Positions 15,187 through 24,347 of a DNA stretch of 28,743 nt are shown here, one piece after another. The stretch's first letter is position 1. The number at the start of each line of letters is the position of its first letter. The stretch is from Liberibacter brunswickensis (lineage in GTDB: Bacteria > Pseudomonadota > Alphaproteobacteria > Rhizobiales > Rhizobiaceae): NCBI RefSeq assembly GCF_036858155.1, contig NZ_JAAEJX010000014.1:1-28743 (forward strand), read 5' to 3'. Position numbers and translations under genes: made by a program. The notes below the pieces were generated by a model, which worked only from the letters and a program-made list of their open reading frames with translations, did not search any database and was not told where the DNA came from.

Positions 15187-15789
15187 TTAGTTATATTTTA
15201 GAGAGTAATCATGTTGGTATATTCTTATGCTTTTTTCAAAGGTATTATCCATTGCTTTTGTATCTAAAAAGAAAATATGCCCATATAGTATAGAAAGTTG
15301 GCTACGTGCTTTTTTTTCTGGATATTTAGCAATAAAGTTTAGATAAAGAGAAGAAGCTAATCCAGTTCTATCAGCTCCAGCCTTACAATGTATTAAAAGA
15401 GGTTTTGGAGCAGTTGCAAGAATAGAAATAAGTTGTTCAATTTCTTTGCTATTCAATTCCTTGTGGGCAGACATAGGAAAATCTATCAATTTTATTCCTA
15501 GATTTTTTGTAGTATCTCTTTCTTCCTGGTACCAAGGCGCATGATCGTTTTTACCACGTAGATTAAGAATAGACTTTAGGCCATATTCTGTGTGAAGATA
15601 TTTTATAAATACTCCGTTAGGCTGTGCAGAACGATATACTGTATTTGGTATCATTACATGAAAGTTTTGAGTGCAAGAAGTAATTGTAAAACAAAATATT
15701 CCTAATGAAATAGGAAATAAAACTACTAATAGAAAGGTTATTTTTAAAAAAGAACGTATACTTTTTTTCATTTTTCTGATTTTCATCAT
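15187..15789 (-). CDS. Membrane-anchored dual-specificity/tyrosine phosphatase family protein
   Basis: A 200-residue protein with a short basic N-terminus and one hydrophobic segment at about residues 14-38 (FLKITFLLVVLFPISLGIF), acting as an anchor or uncleaved signal. A cysteine phosphatase domain follows. VYRSAQPNG and SILNLRG are typical of the DSP-like subfamily. The active-site loop HCKAGADRTG gives the nucleophile Cys135 and Arg141 in the CX5R motif. The domain is therefore expected outside the cytoplasm or at the membrane surface. The substrate is unknown; protein phosphotyrosine, phosphoinositide or polyphosphate are all possible. Its ATG overlaps the radC stop as ATGA, so it is the third gene of map-radC-phosphatase. 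Confidence 0.8.
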   Translation of the reverse strand: MMKIRKMKKSIRSFLKITFLLVVLFPISLGIFCFTITSCTQNFHVMIPNTVYRSAQPNGVFIKYLHTEYGLKSILNLRGKNDHAPWYQEERDTTKNLGIKLIDFPMSAHKELNSKEIEQLISILATAPKPLLIHCKAGADRTGLASSLYLNFIAKYPEKKARSQLSILYGHIFFLDTKAMDNTFEKSIRIYQHDYSLKYN

Positions 15790-16484
15790 ATGATGCGCAA
15801 TCCTTTAAAGCTAATAAAGTTATCTTTTCCAACAATGATATGATCGTGAACGGTAATGTTTAGGGGGCTAAGGGCTGCCATAACATTATGGGTCATATTG
15901 ATGTCAGCTTTTGATGGATTAGGATTGCCACTAGGATGATTGTGTACTAATACTATAGATGTTGCAGAAAGCTCTAAACATCTTTGGACAATTTCACGAA
16001 TATACACAGGTACGTGATCTATAGTTCCTTGGCTCTGAACTTCGTCAGCAATTAATACATTGTGTTTATTAAGAAATAATATTCGTAATTGTTCACGTTC
16101 TTCATGGGATAATGTTGTTTTACAATAATCAAGTAGAACTGACCAAGAACTAAGAATTTCTTTATTTATTAATTTGCTTTTTAAAATTCTTTGTGATGCA
16201 ACTGATATTAATTTTAGTTCAAGTGCGACTCTTTTACCAATTCCTTTGATTTCTTGCAAAAGATGCAACGGAGCTCCGAATACACCACCTAATGTTACGA
16301 AGCGTTTTAAAAGCGCTTTGGAAATAGACTTTGTGTCTTTGCGAGGAATAAGTCTAAACAGGATTAATTCCAATATTTCATAATCTTCCAATGCGTTGTC
16401 TCCTTTATTAAGAAATCGATCTCGCAGGCGACTACGATGTCCAATATAATCTAAAGGGGGATCTTTTGAAGAGAGTTTATTCAT
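15786..16484 (-). CDS. radC: RadC family JAB-domain protein
   Basis: Belongs to the RadC/YeeS family, named for DNA repair although its biochemical role is unsettled. An N-terminal helix-hairpin-helix region (LQEIKGIGKRVALELKLI) is followed by the JAMM metalloprotease-like fold. The metal motif is HNHPSGNPNPSKADINMT (HxHx7Sx2D). It is 232 residues from the ATG at 16484, which has a GAAAG about eight bases upstream; an in-frame TTG at 16499 would add five residues but lacks a ribosome binding site. It starts 24 bases after map ends and overlaps the phosphatase start by four bases. Confidence 0.92.
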   Translation of the reverse strand: MNKLSSKDPPLDYIGHRSRLRDRFLNKGDNALEDYEILELILFRLIPRKDTKSISKALLKRFVTLGGVFGAPLHLLQEIKGIGKRVALELKLISVASQRILKSKLINKEILSSWSVLLDYCKTTLSHEEREQLRILFLNKHNVLIADEVQSQGTIDHVPVYIREIVQRCLELSATSIVLVHNHPSGNPNPSKADINMTHNVMAALSPLNITVHDHIIVGKDNFISFKGLRII

Positions 16485-16508
16485 TAGGAAATCTTTCAAT
16501 TATAAAAT

Positions 16509-17330
16509 TTATTGAATAGGAGTAATTCCTGGACTTCCTAAGTTATTTGGAGATAATGTAAGAATTTCGCATCCTTCTTTAGTGATTCCGACTGTATGTT
16601 CATATTGGGCAGACAAAGATTGATCGCGTGTGACCGCAGTCCATCCATCTGATAGCACTTTGACAGATGCTACTCCTATATTTAGCATTGGTTCAATGGT
16701 AAAAACCATTCCTTCTTGAAATATTTCTTCAGAAGGAAAACGTGGATCGTAGAAATGTAGTATTTCGGGTTTTTCGTGAAAACATCTCCCTACACCATGT
16801 CCGCAAAAAATTTCAACAACAGAGTAGTGTTGACTATGGGCGTATTTCTGTATTGCTTTGCCAATTTCGTCGATTCTATCGTTTAATTTAACTGCTTTAA
16901 TGCCTCGATAAAGAGATTCGTAAGTAACTTGGAGTAGCCTTTCTGCTGCTCTTTTGATTTTTCCTATTGGATACATACGACTACTATCACCATGCCAACC
17001 ATCTATAATATAGGTAACATCTACATTTATAATATCCCCATCGCGTAGTGGTTTATCAGATGGTATTCCATGGCATACAACATGATTTATAGATGTACAA
17101 CATGCTTTTCTGTAACCGCGATAATTAATAGTAGCGGGGATTGCGTTATTTTCCATTCCAAACTTAAGAACAAAGTCATTTATTTGATTGGTAGTTGTTC
17201 CTGGTTTTATAATCTCTGTCAGAGAATCAAGACAACAAGCAACAACTTTACATGCTTTGCGTATACCTTGAATTTCTTCTGGGGTGTATATTTTGATAGA
17301 ATTCGATTTTTTAAATGAAGAGGGTAGCAT
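16509..17330 (-). CDS. map: Methionine aminopeptidase type I
   Basis: Removes the initiator methionine from nascent proteins. It is a complete 273-residue cytosolic enzyme of the pita-bread fold. The five metal ligands are visible: Asp104 (INVDVTYI), Asp115 (WHGDSSRM), His178 (FCGHGVGRCFHEKP), Glu213 (FTIEPM) and Glu244 (QYEHTV). The conserved substrate histidine is in VVCHGIPSD. The ATG at 17330 fits the usual N-terminus; its Shine-Dalgarno is weak. It is the first gene of a tight minus-strand run with radC and the phosphatase. Confidence 0.96.
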   Translation of the reverse strand: MLPSSFKKSNSIKIYTPEEIQGIRKACKVVACCLDSLTEIIKPGTTTNQINDFVLKFGMENNAIPATINYRGYRKACCTSINHVVCHGIPSDKPLRDGDIINVDVTYIIDGWHGDSSRMYPIGKIKRAAERLLQVTYESLYRGIKAVKLNDRIDEIGKAIQKYAHSQHYSVVEIFCGHGVGRCFHEKPEILHFYDPRFPSEEIFQEGMVFTIEPMLNIGVASVKVLSDGWTAVTRDQSLSAQYEHTVGITKEGCEILTLSPNNLGSPGITPIQ

Positions 17331-18071
17331 AAATTCTATTGTCCATCATGAAAAGATTAAAAAAAGTTTCCTTATATCAATTATATTACTTCTTATATTG
17401 TAGATTTTTAGTACTATTAATATTTTACTCTCAAATATAGCGAAAATGTATTTTATTTATGGTCAAAAAAACATGTTAGAACAGTAATTTTATTTCGTTA
17501 GCATCCATAAAATTTCATCTATAATAGAAAGAGATTATTCCTTTTTCAAGAAAAGAATATTACAAAAACTAAATGATAATATATGAAAACTTCTCGTTCT
17601 TTTATAAAAATAAAAATCAACTGATACCCTATCATGTATGTTAATCTCTATCAAGATGATTGCATTTTTATTAATATTTATACTTATTATTATTGCTTAT
17701 TTTATACTAGTAACAGGCTTAGAATATATACATGTTTTTTTTAAAGATATGATGGGTATTTCGGTATATTTATAAAAACATAAAGATGAAAATGAACAAA
17801 TATATGGTGAAATATTACGGAGCAAATATCTCTATAAATAATTGAGATTATGATGATATATCATATAGGCATTTTGCAATATGAGAAGAGAGATGATATG
17901 AATAATTGATTGATGAATATTTTAATTATAAAAATTGTATTATCATTAATTCATACTAATTAAAAAAAATATTTAGAAGCAGCGACATATAATATTCTAC
18001 GTTTATAGATAATCATTTTATTTTATATTTTCTGTGGGATTTTCATTGAAGTATTATTATAGGTTAATAGA
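17331..18071. other. Long AT-rich divergent spacer between map and hom
   Basis: 740 bases with promoters expected for both flanking genes. The only coding-like element is a 45-codon hydrophobic ORF (17638-17775), listed separately. No RNA gene or repeat is recognised. The length suggests a lost gene. Confidence 0.4.
17638..17775 (+). CDS. Possible 45-residue single-pass membrane peptide
   Basis: The ORF begins MLISIKMIAFLLIFILIIIA, giving one strongly hydrophobic helix of about 20 residues, then YFILVTGLEYIHVFFKDMM. A second possible ATG follows at 17656. No convincing Shine-Dalgarno is seen, and AT-rich DNA readily makes hydrophobic frames, so this may be chance. Confidence 0.2.
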   Translation: MLISIKMIAFLLIFILIIIAYFILVTGLEYIHVFFKDMMGISVYL

Positions 18072-19382
18072 ATGGCAGATGTTTTAAAAATTGGTGTTGC
18101 AGGACTTGGAACAGTAGGATCTGCTTTGATTAGGATGATTCAAAAACATGAGGAAAAATTAAAAGATATAAATCATAATTCAGTAATTATTTCTGCAGTT
18201 AGTGCTCGTGATAAAAATATTGATAGGGGTATAGATTTACTAAATATTGAATGGTTTGATGATCCTATAGTAATGGCTAGTAAGGCAAATATTGATGTCT
18301 TTGTTGAGCTTATTGGCGGAGAAAGTTATCCTGCTTATGATGCTGTTAATATTGCTTTAACGAGAGGAATCCATGTAGTTACTGCAAATAAGGCTTTGAT
18401 AGCACGTTATGGTAATGATTTATCTTTATTAGCTCAAAAAAATAAAACAACCCTCAATTTTGAAGCTGCTGTAGCTGGTGGTATACCTGTCATTAAAGTT
18501 TTAAAAGATTTTGTAAAATATAACGATATTAAAAGTATTTATGGGATTATGAATGGTACTTCTAATTATATTCTATCAAATATGAATAATTTGGAATTGT
18601 CTTTTCAAGACTGTTTAGAACAAGCAAAAAAATGTGGTTATGCGGAAGATAATTATGAATTTGATATAAATGGAGTAGATTCTGCTCATAAAATAGCAAT
18701 TCTATCTTCAATAGCTTTTGGTATAAGTACGTCTTTCGATGGAGTATACTGTGAGGGTATTTCTAATATTACTCTTGAAGATGTTAGGGGTGCTGCAGAC
18801 TTTGGTTACTGTATTAAACTTTTAGCAATGGCTAAGCGTCAAGGGAATGGGATTATAAGATTTGTATATCCTGTTCTTTTAAAATCTGATTCTACCATGG
18901 CTTTAGTGGATGGTATTACTAATGCAGTTATTATTGAAACAGATGGATTAGGAAAATTAACAATGGTAGGTCCTGGCGCTGGTGGAAATCCAACTGCATC
19001 TTCTGTGTTAGGGGATATTTGTAATATTGATAAAATTAATAATATCGATAAGTCGGTATCTTTGGCTTTGGGTAATATTAATTCTACTTTTAGTACTATT
19101 GACTGCAATAATATTTATGAACAAGAAAGAGAATATTTTATTCGTCTTAAGATATGCAATTATGAAGGTGTTTTAGATCAAATATTCTCTCAAATATCAA
19201 GTTTTAATATTTCTTTGCGGTTATCTACTTGTCCGCATCAAGGGGAAAATTTTAAAGAGTGTTCAGTCTTTATGATAACTCATAAGGTTTCAGGTACATT
19301 GATTTATAATGCAATTAAATATTTTAATGAGAAAAATGATGTTATTAGGAATTATTGTGTGATTTGTATTGAGGATCTTTAG
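18072..19382 (+). CDS. hom: Homoserine dehydrogenase
   Basis: Reduces aspartate semialdehyde to homoserine on the route to threonine and methionine. It is 436 residues. The NAD(P)-binding Rossmann motif GLGTVG is at residues 11-16. VTANKALIA, AAVAGGIPVIKVLKDF, and GIMNGTSNYILS mark the catalytic domain, followed by DINGVDSAHKIAIL. The C-terminal ~85 residues (EREYFIRLKICNYEGVLDQIF onward) form an ACT domain, expected to sense an end-product amino acid. It precedes recJ on the same strand with a 274-base gap; in rhizobia, as I recall it, glpX often sits between these two, but it is absent here. Confidence 0.95.
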   Translation: MADVLKIGVAGLGTVGSALIRMIQKHEEKLKDINHNSVIISAVSARDKNIDRGIDLLNIEWFDDPIVMASKANIDVFVELIGGESYPAYDAVNIALTRGIHVVTANKALIARYGNDLSLLAQKNKTTLNFEAAVAGGIPVIKVLKDFVKYNDIKSIYGIMNGTSNYILSNMNNLELSFQDCLEQAKKCGYAEDNYEFDINGVDSAHKIAILSSIAFGISTSFDGVYCEGISNITLEDVRGAADFGYCIKLLAMAKRQGNGIIRFVYPVLLKSDSTMALVDGITNAVIIETDGLGKLTMVGPGAGGNPTASSVLGDICNIDKINNIDKSVSLALGNINSTFSTIDCNNIYEQEREYFIRLKICNYEGVLDQIFSQISSFNISLRLSTCPHQGENFKECSVFMITHKVSGTLIYNAIKYFNEKNDVIRNYCVICIEDL

Positions 19383-19585
19383 TTAAAATTATACCTCAAC
19401 GAAAATTAAGTAGTATTTTCAATATGTTTGTTTTTCTTATAAAAAAAATAATATTTAAATGATTATCATCAAGAAGATGAATTTTTGTGCATTTTAAATA
19501 AGTATTGCATGTATTCTTCAGTATCATTCTGTTTTTCCCTCTTGTTTTAAAGAAATATGAAGATACATTTTAAATCTGTTCATTA

Positions 19586-19602
19586 TGGTTTTCGTAAAAC
19601 CA
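19586..19602. repeat. Perfect hairpin upstream of recJ
   Basis: TGGTTTT (19586-19592), CGT loop, AAAACCA (19596-19602). It lies about 55 bases before recJ. Without a T-run it is not a clear terminator and may sit in the recJ leader. Confidence 0.3.
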
Positions 19603-19656
19603 GTATTGTTTATGTGGATAATTTATAATGTTTTGTTGTAATTATAGGAAATAGTC

Positions 19657-21453
19657 ATGAATGATCAGTCTTTTTTAGGAGTGGACTATTCTGTTTCTGG
19701 ATTTCGATGGGTATCTTTATTGGGACAGAAAGAAATTAATCATGCTATTGCTATTACTCAAAAATATGAAATTCCTGATATAGTTGCCCGTGTTTTAGTT
19801 AATAGAAATGTTCCCATTGATTGTGCTAAAGACTTTCTAAATCCATCTATACGTTTTCTCATGCCTGATCCCTTAAATTTAACCGATTGTGATAAAGCAG
19901 CGCGTCGGATTGTTCAGGCAATTTATAATTCTGAAAAGATTGCAGTTTTTGGTGACTATGATGTAGATGGGGCTACGTCAGTAGCGTTAATAATGAGATT
20001 CCTTGCATATTATGGCGTTCATTCTGATATGTATATACCAGATCGTATTACAGATGGATATGGTCCAAATTCTTCTATCATGGAAAAATTCATAAATGAG
20101 GGAGCTCAATTGATTATTACAGTAGATTGTGGCTCTACAAGTTATGATGCTTTACAATATGCTGCTAATAAAGGTATCGATGTAGTTGTTATTGATCATC
20201 ATCAAGTAAAAGATGAAGAAATTCCTGCTTATGCATTGGTAAATCCAAATCGTTCAGATGATTTATCTGGACAAGGTCATTTATGTGCTGCTGGCGTTAT
20301 TTTTCTTGTATTAGTTTTGGTTTGTCGTATCCTGCGAGATGATAATAAAATTACTCTTAGATATTTTGATCTGTTGTCCTTATTAGATCTTGTAGCCCTT
20401 GCAACTGTATGTGACGTTGTTCCTTTGATCGGGTTAAATAGAGCCTATGTTGTAAAAGGATTAAAGGTTGCTCGTCTTCAATGTAATCCGGGATTAAAGG
20501 CTTTAATTGAACGCGTTAATATTTCTTCTCCAATAACATCTGAGAGTTTAGGATATACGATAGGTCCATGTATTAATGCTGGAGGACGTATAGGAGAATC
20601 AAGTCTTGGAAGTCGTTTATTGATTTCTGATGATCCACAAGAACTTGAAGCGCTTGCAATGAAACTAGATGTTCTAAATCAGAATCGTCGTTTGATGGAA
20701 TCCACAATGTTAGAGCAGGCAGAATCAGAGGTTTTGTCTCAGTACGAAGATATTAAACAAGCTTCTATTATTGTAGTGGCGGGAGATAGATGGCATCCTG
20801 GTATTGTGGGATTGCTAGCTTCTCGTTTGAGAGAAAAGTTTGATCGACCATCTTTTGTGATTTCTTTTGAAGATGATGGAAAAGGTATTGGTTCAGGAAG
20901 ATCTATTGAGGGTTTTGATATCGGTAAAATGGTATCTCTTGCAGTTTCAGAAGGTATTTTATTAAAAGGTGGAGGTCATGCTATGGCAGCTGGTTTGACC
21001 GTAGAGCGTGCAAATTTTAATAGATTGCGTGATTTTTTTCAAAAATGTGCACAGAGTAAGGTGCCTTATTTAGTTTCAACGCCAATTTTTAAGATAGATT
21101 GTGCTCTCAATGCTTCTGCTGTAAACATCTCACTGATTGATATGCTTGAATCTGCTGGGCCATATGGTGCAGGAAATCCAAATCCTATTTTTGCATTTCC
21201 TAATCATAAATTAAAAAGTATTCGTGTTGTTAAATTGTCTCACTTACAAATGAGATTTGAATCACAAGATTCAAAAACTTTGCAAGGGATTGCTTTTCGT
21301 GTTTACGGCACTCCTTTAGGTGAATTTTTAATGCAATCTCAAGGAAAGTGGATGAATGTTATAGGTCATTTGTGTAGTAATTATTGGAGGGGCAGTAAGA
21401 TAATTCAATTGCGTGTATTAGACGCTTCTCCGATAGATAAGCACTTTTCATAA
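19657..21453 (+). CDS. recJ: Single-stranded-DNA-specific exonuclease RecJ
   Basis: Degrades ssDNA 5' to 3' in recombination and mismatch repair. It is full length at 598 residues. The DHH phosphoesterase core has FGDYDVDGATS (metal aspartates near 100-104), ITVDCGS and VVIDHHQ (Asp180-His181-His182). VALATVCDVVPL follows, then the INAGGRIG motif of the linker and the DHHA1 part with GSGRSIEGFDIG and GGGHAMAAG. A C-terminal OB-like domain completes it. AGGAAA stands about seven bases before the ATG. It is followed by tRNA-Glu on the opposite strand. Confidence 0.96.
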   Translation: MNDQSFLGVDYSVSGFRWVSLLGQKEINHAIAITQKYEIPDIVARVLVNRNVPIDCAKDFLNPSIRFLMPDPLNLTDCDKAARRIVQAIYNSEKIAVFGDYDVDGATSVALIMRFLAYYGVHSDMYIPDRITDGYGPNSSIMEKFINEGAQLIITVDCGSTSYDALQYAANKGIDVVVIDHHQVKDEEIPAYALVNPNRSDDLSGQGHLCAAGVIFLVLVLVCRILRDDNKITLRYFDLLSLLDLVALATVCDVVPLIGLNRAYVVKGLKVARLQCNPGLKALIERVNISSPITSESLGYTIGPCINAGGRIGESSLGSRLLISDDPQELEALAMKLDVLNQNRRLMESTMLEQAESEVLSQYEDIKQASIIVVAGDRWHPGIVGLLASRLREKFDRPSFVISFEDDGKGIGSGRSIEGFDIGKMVSLAVSEGILLKGGGHAMAAGLTVERANFNRLRDFFQKCAQSKVPYLVSTPIFKIDCALNASAVNISLIDMLESAGPYGAGNPNPIFAFPNHKLKSIRVVKLSHLQMRFESQDSKTLQGIAFRVYGTPLGEFLMQSQGKWMNVIGHLCSNYWRGSKIIQLRVLDASPIDKHFS

Positions 21454-21458
21454 GCAAT

Positions 21459-21472
21459 TCAATAAAAATTGA
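21459..21472. terminator. Short hairpin between recJ and tRNA-Glu
   Basis: TCAAT-AAAA-ATTGA lies six bases after the recJ stop, nested in AATTCA/TGAATT arms, between two convergent genes. It is weak and lacks a clear T-run. Confidence 0.25.
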
Positions 21473-21484
21473 CCTGAATTATTA

Positions 21485-21559
21485 TGGTACGCCCTAGGGG
21501 AATCGAACCCCTCTTTCCAGAATGAAAATCTGACGTCCTAACCGATAGACGAAGGGCGC
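21485..21559 (-). tRNA. tRNA-Glu (anticodon UUC)
   Basis: The minus strand folds as a full cloverleaf. The acceptor stem GCGCCCT pairs with AGGGCGT, with a G-U at pair 1-72, then discriminator A and an encoded CCA. The D arm is followed by the anticodon stem TCAGA/TCTGG around loop TTTTCAT, placing TTC at positions 34-36. The T arm is AGGGG-TTCGATT-CCCCT. The anticodon reads both GAA and GAG codons. Confidence 0.95.
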
Positions 21560-21961
21560 ATAACCTTAAACAGTTCTTATAATAATAAAAAAATCTATAA
21601 CGAATTCCTTGTATATTCAAAAAATAATGAAAATACAAGAATTCTCTCTTCACTTTTCGATTATTTATTATGGTTCTATAAAAAATATCGTTATTGATTG
21701 TGAAAAATTGTTCTTGTATAATTTTCATATCAAAAACATTGTAAAGAGCAATAGTGATCTTTTAAAAAATATATTTTAAAAATTAAAGCAAAAAAGACTA
21801 TTACTTTAAGAATAATTGGCAATCTTGCCTATCGCTATGGATTTATTATTTAAATTTTTAAATGAATTTTATTATTGAGATATCTTCAAAATAAAATTTT
21901 ATTATTTTAAAAATAATATAATATCTATGACTTTTACTTTTTTTATCGAAAAAGATTTTAT
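21560..21961. other. AT-rich spacer between tRNA-Glu and rpmE
   Basis: No gene recognised on either strand. It must contain the tRNA promoter on its left side (reading leftward) and the end of the rpmE transcript on its right. A tiny dyad GGCAA-TC-TTGCC is at 21818-21829. Confidence 0.4.
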
Positions 21962-22186
21962 CTATTCTATCGATAATCCAGCAAAACGTTTTTTAAATCT
22001 TGATACTTTTCCTCCATCGTCGTTAATTTTTTGTTTTCCACCAATCCAAGCAGAATGTGAGAGAGGATCAATACCAAGTTTCATGACAGCTCCTTCTGTT
22101 TTCCAAGTAGAGCGGGTTTGATATTGTGTTCCATCAGTCATAACTATTGTAATGAAGTGAGTTTCTGGATGAATATTTTTTTTCAT
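21962..22186 (-). CDS. rpmE: 50S ribosomal protein L31
   Basis: 74-residue large-subunit protein. MKKNIHPETHFITIVMTDGT, YQTRSTWKTEGAVMKLGIDP, HSAWIGG and GGKVSRFKKRFAGL match rhizobial L31. There are no zinc-binding cysteines, so it is the C-minus type. AGGAGA eight bases or fewer before the ATG is one of the best ribosome binding sites in the window, as expected for a ribosomal protein. It is divergent from the ABC exporter gene across a 212-base promoter region. Confidence 0.95.
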   Translation of the reverse strand: MKKNIHPETHFITIVMTDGTQYQTRSTWKTEGAVMKLGIDPLSHSAWIGGKQKINDDGGKVSRFKKRFAGLSIE

Positions 22187-22398
22187 GTTTTTCTCCTAGA
22201 ATTCATTATTTAAAATATGATATAGTCTATATATTATAGATATTTTCAATATCATTTATAGTCTTTATTTAATATAACTCATACGACACTGAAATAATAT
22301 AGCATAACATTAAATTATGCGGTAGTATTCTACTTATATAATTATCTAATAAATTATAAAAGATAAAATTTTTTATAATATGGTATACAGAAGAGCGT

Positions 22399-24138
22399 AT
22401 GCATAATTTTGATAACACTATTTCTTTGTTTAGATTTCAAATATTATACCTTAAATACTGCTGGGGTTTCATATTAGGAGAATTATTAGCAATTTTTATT
22501 TATTCAGGAGTTTCTTTGTATATTCCTGTAATAAGCGCTAATATTTTAGGAAAAGGTGGTATTGATCCTCATCATTGGCTCATTTTTATGTCCTTGCTTA
22601 TCCTTTTTATTATATCAAGCTCTATGCGTTACTATTTTGCTACAATGGTTGGTGAACGCATGATTTTATTTATGCAAAGAGATATTGTTGCAAAAATTAT
22701 TAAATATTCTCCTTCTTTTTTTAACTCAAGGAGCCATGGAGAAATTTTTTCTACGCTAGTAAAAGATGCAGAGCGGATTAAAACCACAGTAGGAATCAGC
22801 ATGTCAATTATATTGCGCAATTCTATGGTTGGGATTGGTGCTCTATATATGATGTTTTTGAGTAGCATATATCTTTCCTTGATTGTTGTAAGTATAGTTT
22901 GCATTGTATTATTTCTTTTTGTTATTTCTCTCAAATTTAAACGCAATAAAATAAATCACCATAGTACTAATGAAAAGAAGTTACTCGATATTTTCTCTGA
23001 TATTATCAAATCTGTAATGGTTTTACAGTCATTTAATGCTGGGGAAAAAGCGATAAAACTTTATAATATGCAATCTCAAAATACATATAAAAGTTTTTTA
23101 AAAATCACACTAGTTCGCACATGTGTAGTATGTTTTGTTGTTTGTTCTCTATCTTTTAGCTTGTATGTTGTCTTTCTATTCGGAGCTCATTACATAATTA
23201 TCTCCGGGATGTCGGGGGGAAAACTAGGTAAGTTTTTATATTATACATTTCTTTTTTTAGGAACAATAAGATCTTCTTCAGGATTTATTGGAGGAATATT
23301 ACAAGCTATATCTTCATTACAACGGTTTCGTGACCTGATGGTATGTAAATTAGATATTGTCTCTCCAACTCCATATAAAACATTTTCTTCTCCAGTATTA
23401 GGTAGTATTTCTTTTAATAATGTTTCTTTTTTATATCCTGGAGAATCAAAAAGATCTGTCTTAAAAAATATTAATTTTACCGTTTTGCCAGGACAAACAA
23501 TAGCATTGGTGGGAAATTCTGGTGCTGGAAAAACTAGTATATTTTCTTTAATATTGCGTTTCTATGATCCTTCTTCAGGAAATATAAAATTAGAAGGTAT
23601 TGATCTTACTGACCTTTCATTAGAAGAAATTCGTCGATCTATTACTTGGGTTCCGCAAAATCCTATAATTATCAATGCATCCGTACATGATAATATTGCG
23701 ATAGGATTACCTAATGCAAATCGTGAGGCAGTGCAAAATGCAGCAACCATTGCTCAAGCTCATGAATTTATAATTTGTATGGATAAAGGATATGATACAA
23801 TCTTAGGGAATCATGCATTTAATTTGTCTGCAGGTCAAATTCAACGTATTGCTATTGCACGTGCTATTTTGAAAGATTCTCCAATTTTATTGCTAGATGA
23901 GATGGGATCGGCATTAGATATTAAAAGTGAACAAAAAATATTGAAAGTTTTGCGCGAGAAGAGAAAAGGTAAAACGACAATATTTGCATCTCATAGATTG
24001 TCTACTATCCAGAACGGAGATATTGTTTTTTTAATTAACAATCAAGTGATTGTAGAAAAGGGAATCCACGAAGACCTTCTTAAGGATTCAAGTTTATATG
24101 CTCGCTATCGTAGCGGAGTATTATGTCAATCAATTTAA
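22399..24138 (+). CDS. MsbA-type ABC exporter, fused permease and ATPase
   Basis: A half-transporter of 579 residues that should work as a homodimer in the inner membrane. The membrane domain (about residues 15-310) has six hydrophobic segments, with FFNSRSHGEIFSTLVKDAER as the first coupling helix. The ATPase domain follows: Walker A GNSGAGKTS at 372-380, Q-loop WVPQNP, signature LSAGQ at 476-480 (Ala in place of the usual Gly), Walker B ILLLDE ending at 501, and the H-loop ASHRLST. The substrate cannot be read from sequence; lipid A or another lipid, or a drug, are the usual cargoes of this subfamily. It is divergent from rpmE, a neighbour I also recall in rhizobia. Confidence 0.9.
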   Translation: MHNFDNTISLFRFQILYLKYCWGFILGELLAIFIYSGVSLYIPVISANILGKGGIDPHHWLIFMSLLILFIISSSMRYYFATMVGERMILFMQRDIVAKIIKYSPSFFNSRSHGEIFSTLVKDAERIKTTVGISMSIILRNSMVGIGALYMMFLSSIYLSLIVVSIVCIVLFLFVISLKFKRNKINHHSTNEKKLLDIFSDIIKSVMVLQSFNAGEKAIKLYNMQSQNTYKSFLKITLVRTCVVCFVVCSLSFSLYVVFLFGAHYIIISGMSGGKLGKFLYYTFLFLGTIRSSSGFIGGILQAISSLQRFRDLMVCKLDIVSPTPYKTFSSPVLGSISFNNVSFLYPGESKRSVLKNINFTVLPGQTIALVGNSGAGKTSIFSLILRFYDPSSGNIKLEGIDLTDLSLEEIRRSITWVPQNPIIINASVHDNIAIGLPNANREAVQNAATIAQAHEFIICMDKGYDTILGNHAFNLSAGQIQRIAIARAILKDSPILLLDEMGSALDIKSEQKILKVLREKRKGKTTIFASHRLSTIQNGDIVFLINNQVIVEKGIHEDLLKDSSLYARYRSGVLCQSI

Positions 24139-24239
24139 ATTAAGATACATATGTAATATAAATAAACTCTTGTTAATGAAATCTATTTTTCCATAAAGAA
24201 ATGATATATAAAATACTTGCTTGATGGGATATTTCTTGT

Positions 24240-24255
24240 TTGTCTTACTAGACAA
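24240..24255. promoter_or_regulatory. Operator-like dyad upstream of recA
   Basis: TTGTCT-TACT-AGACAA is a perfect six-base inverted repeat about 90 bases before the recA start. It does not match the alphaproteobacterial LexA box (GTTC-N7-GTTC), which I do not see in this interval. Confidence 0.35.
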
Positions 24256-24270
24256 TAAAAATTGTTACCT

Positions 24271-24301
24271 CTTTTTTAAGGATAATTTCCTTTTTAAAAA
24301 G
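24271..24301 (+). repeat. Stem-loop in the recA leader
   Basis: CTTTTT and AAGGA pair with TCCTT and AAAAAG around a five-base loop (with small bulges), ending about 45 bases before the start codon. It could affect translation or message stability. Confidence 0.3.
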
Positions 24302-24347
24302 ATAACAACAAGATGATTTTGATTATAATAGATAAGGGATAAGTATT

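Noticed and set aside
21459..21728. Minus-strand 89-codon ORF after recJ
   Set aside because: It runs through the tRNA-Glu gene and has no recognisable protein character.
24139..24347. Alphaproteobacterial LexA box before recA
   Set aside because: No GTTC-N7-GTTC match was seen in the interval; only the unrelated dyad is present.
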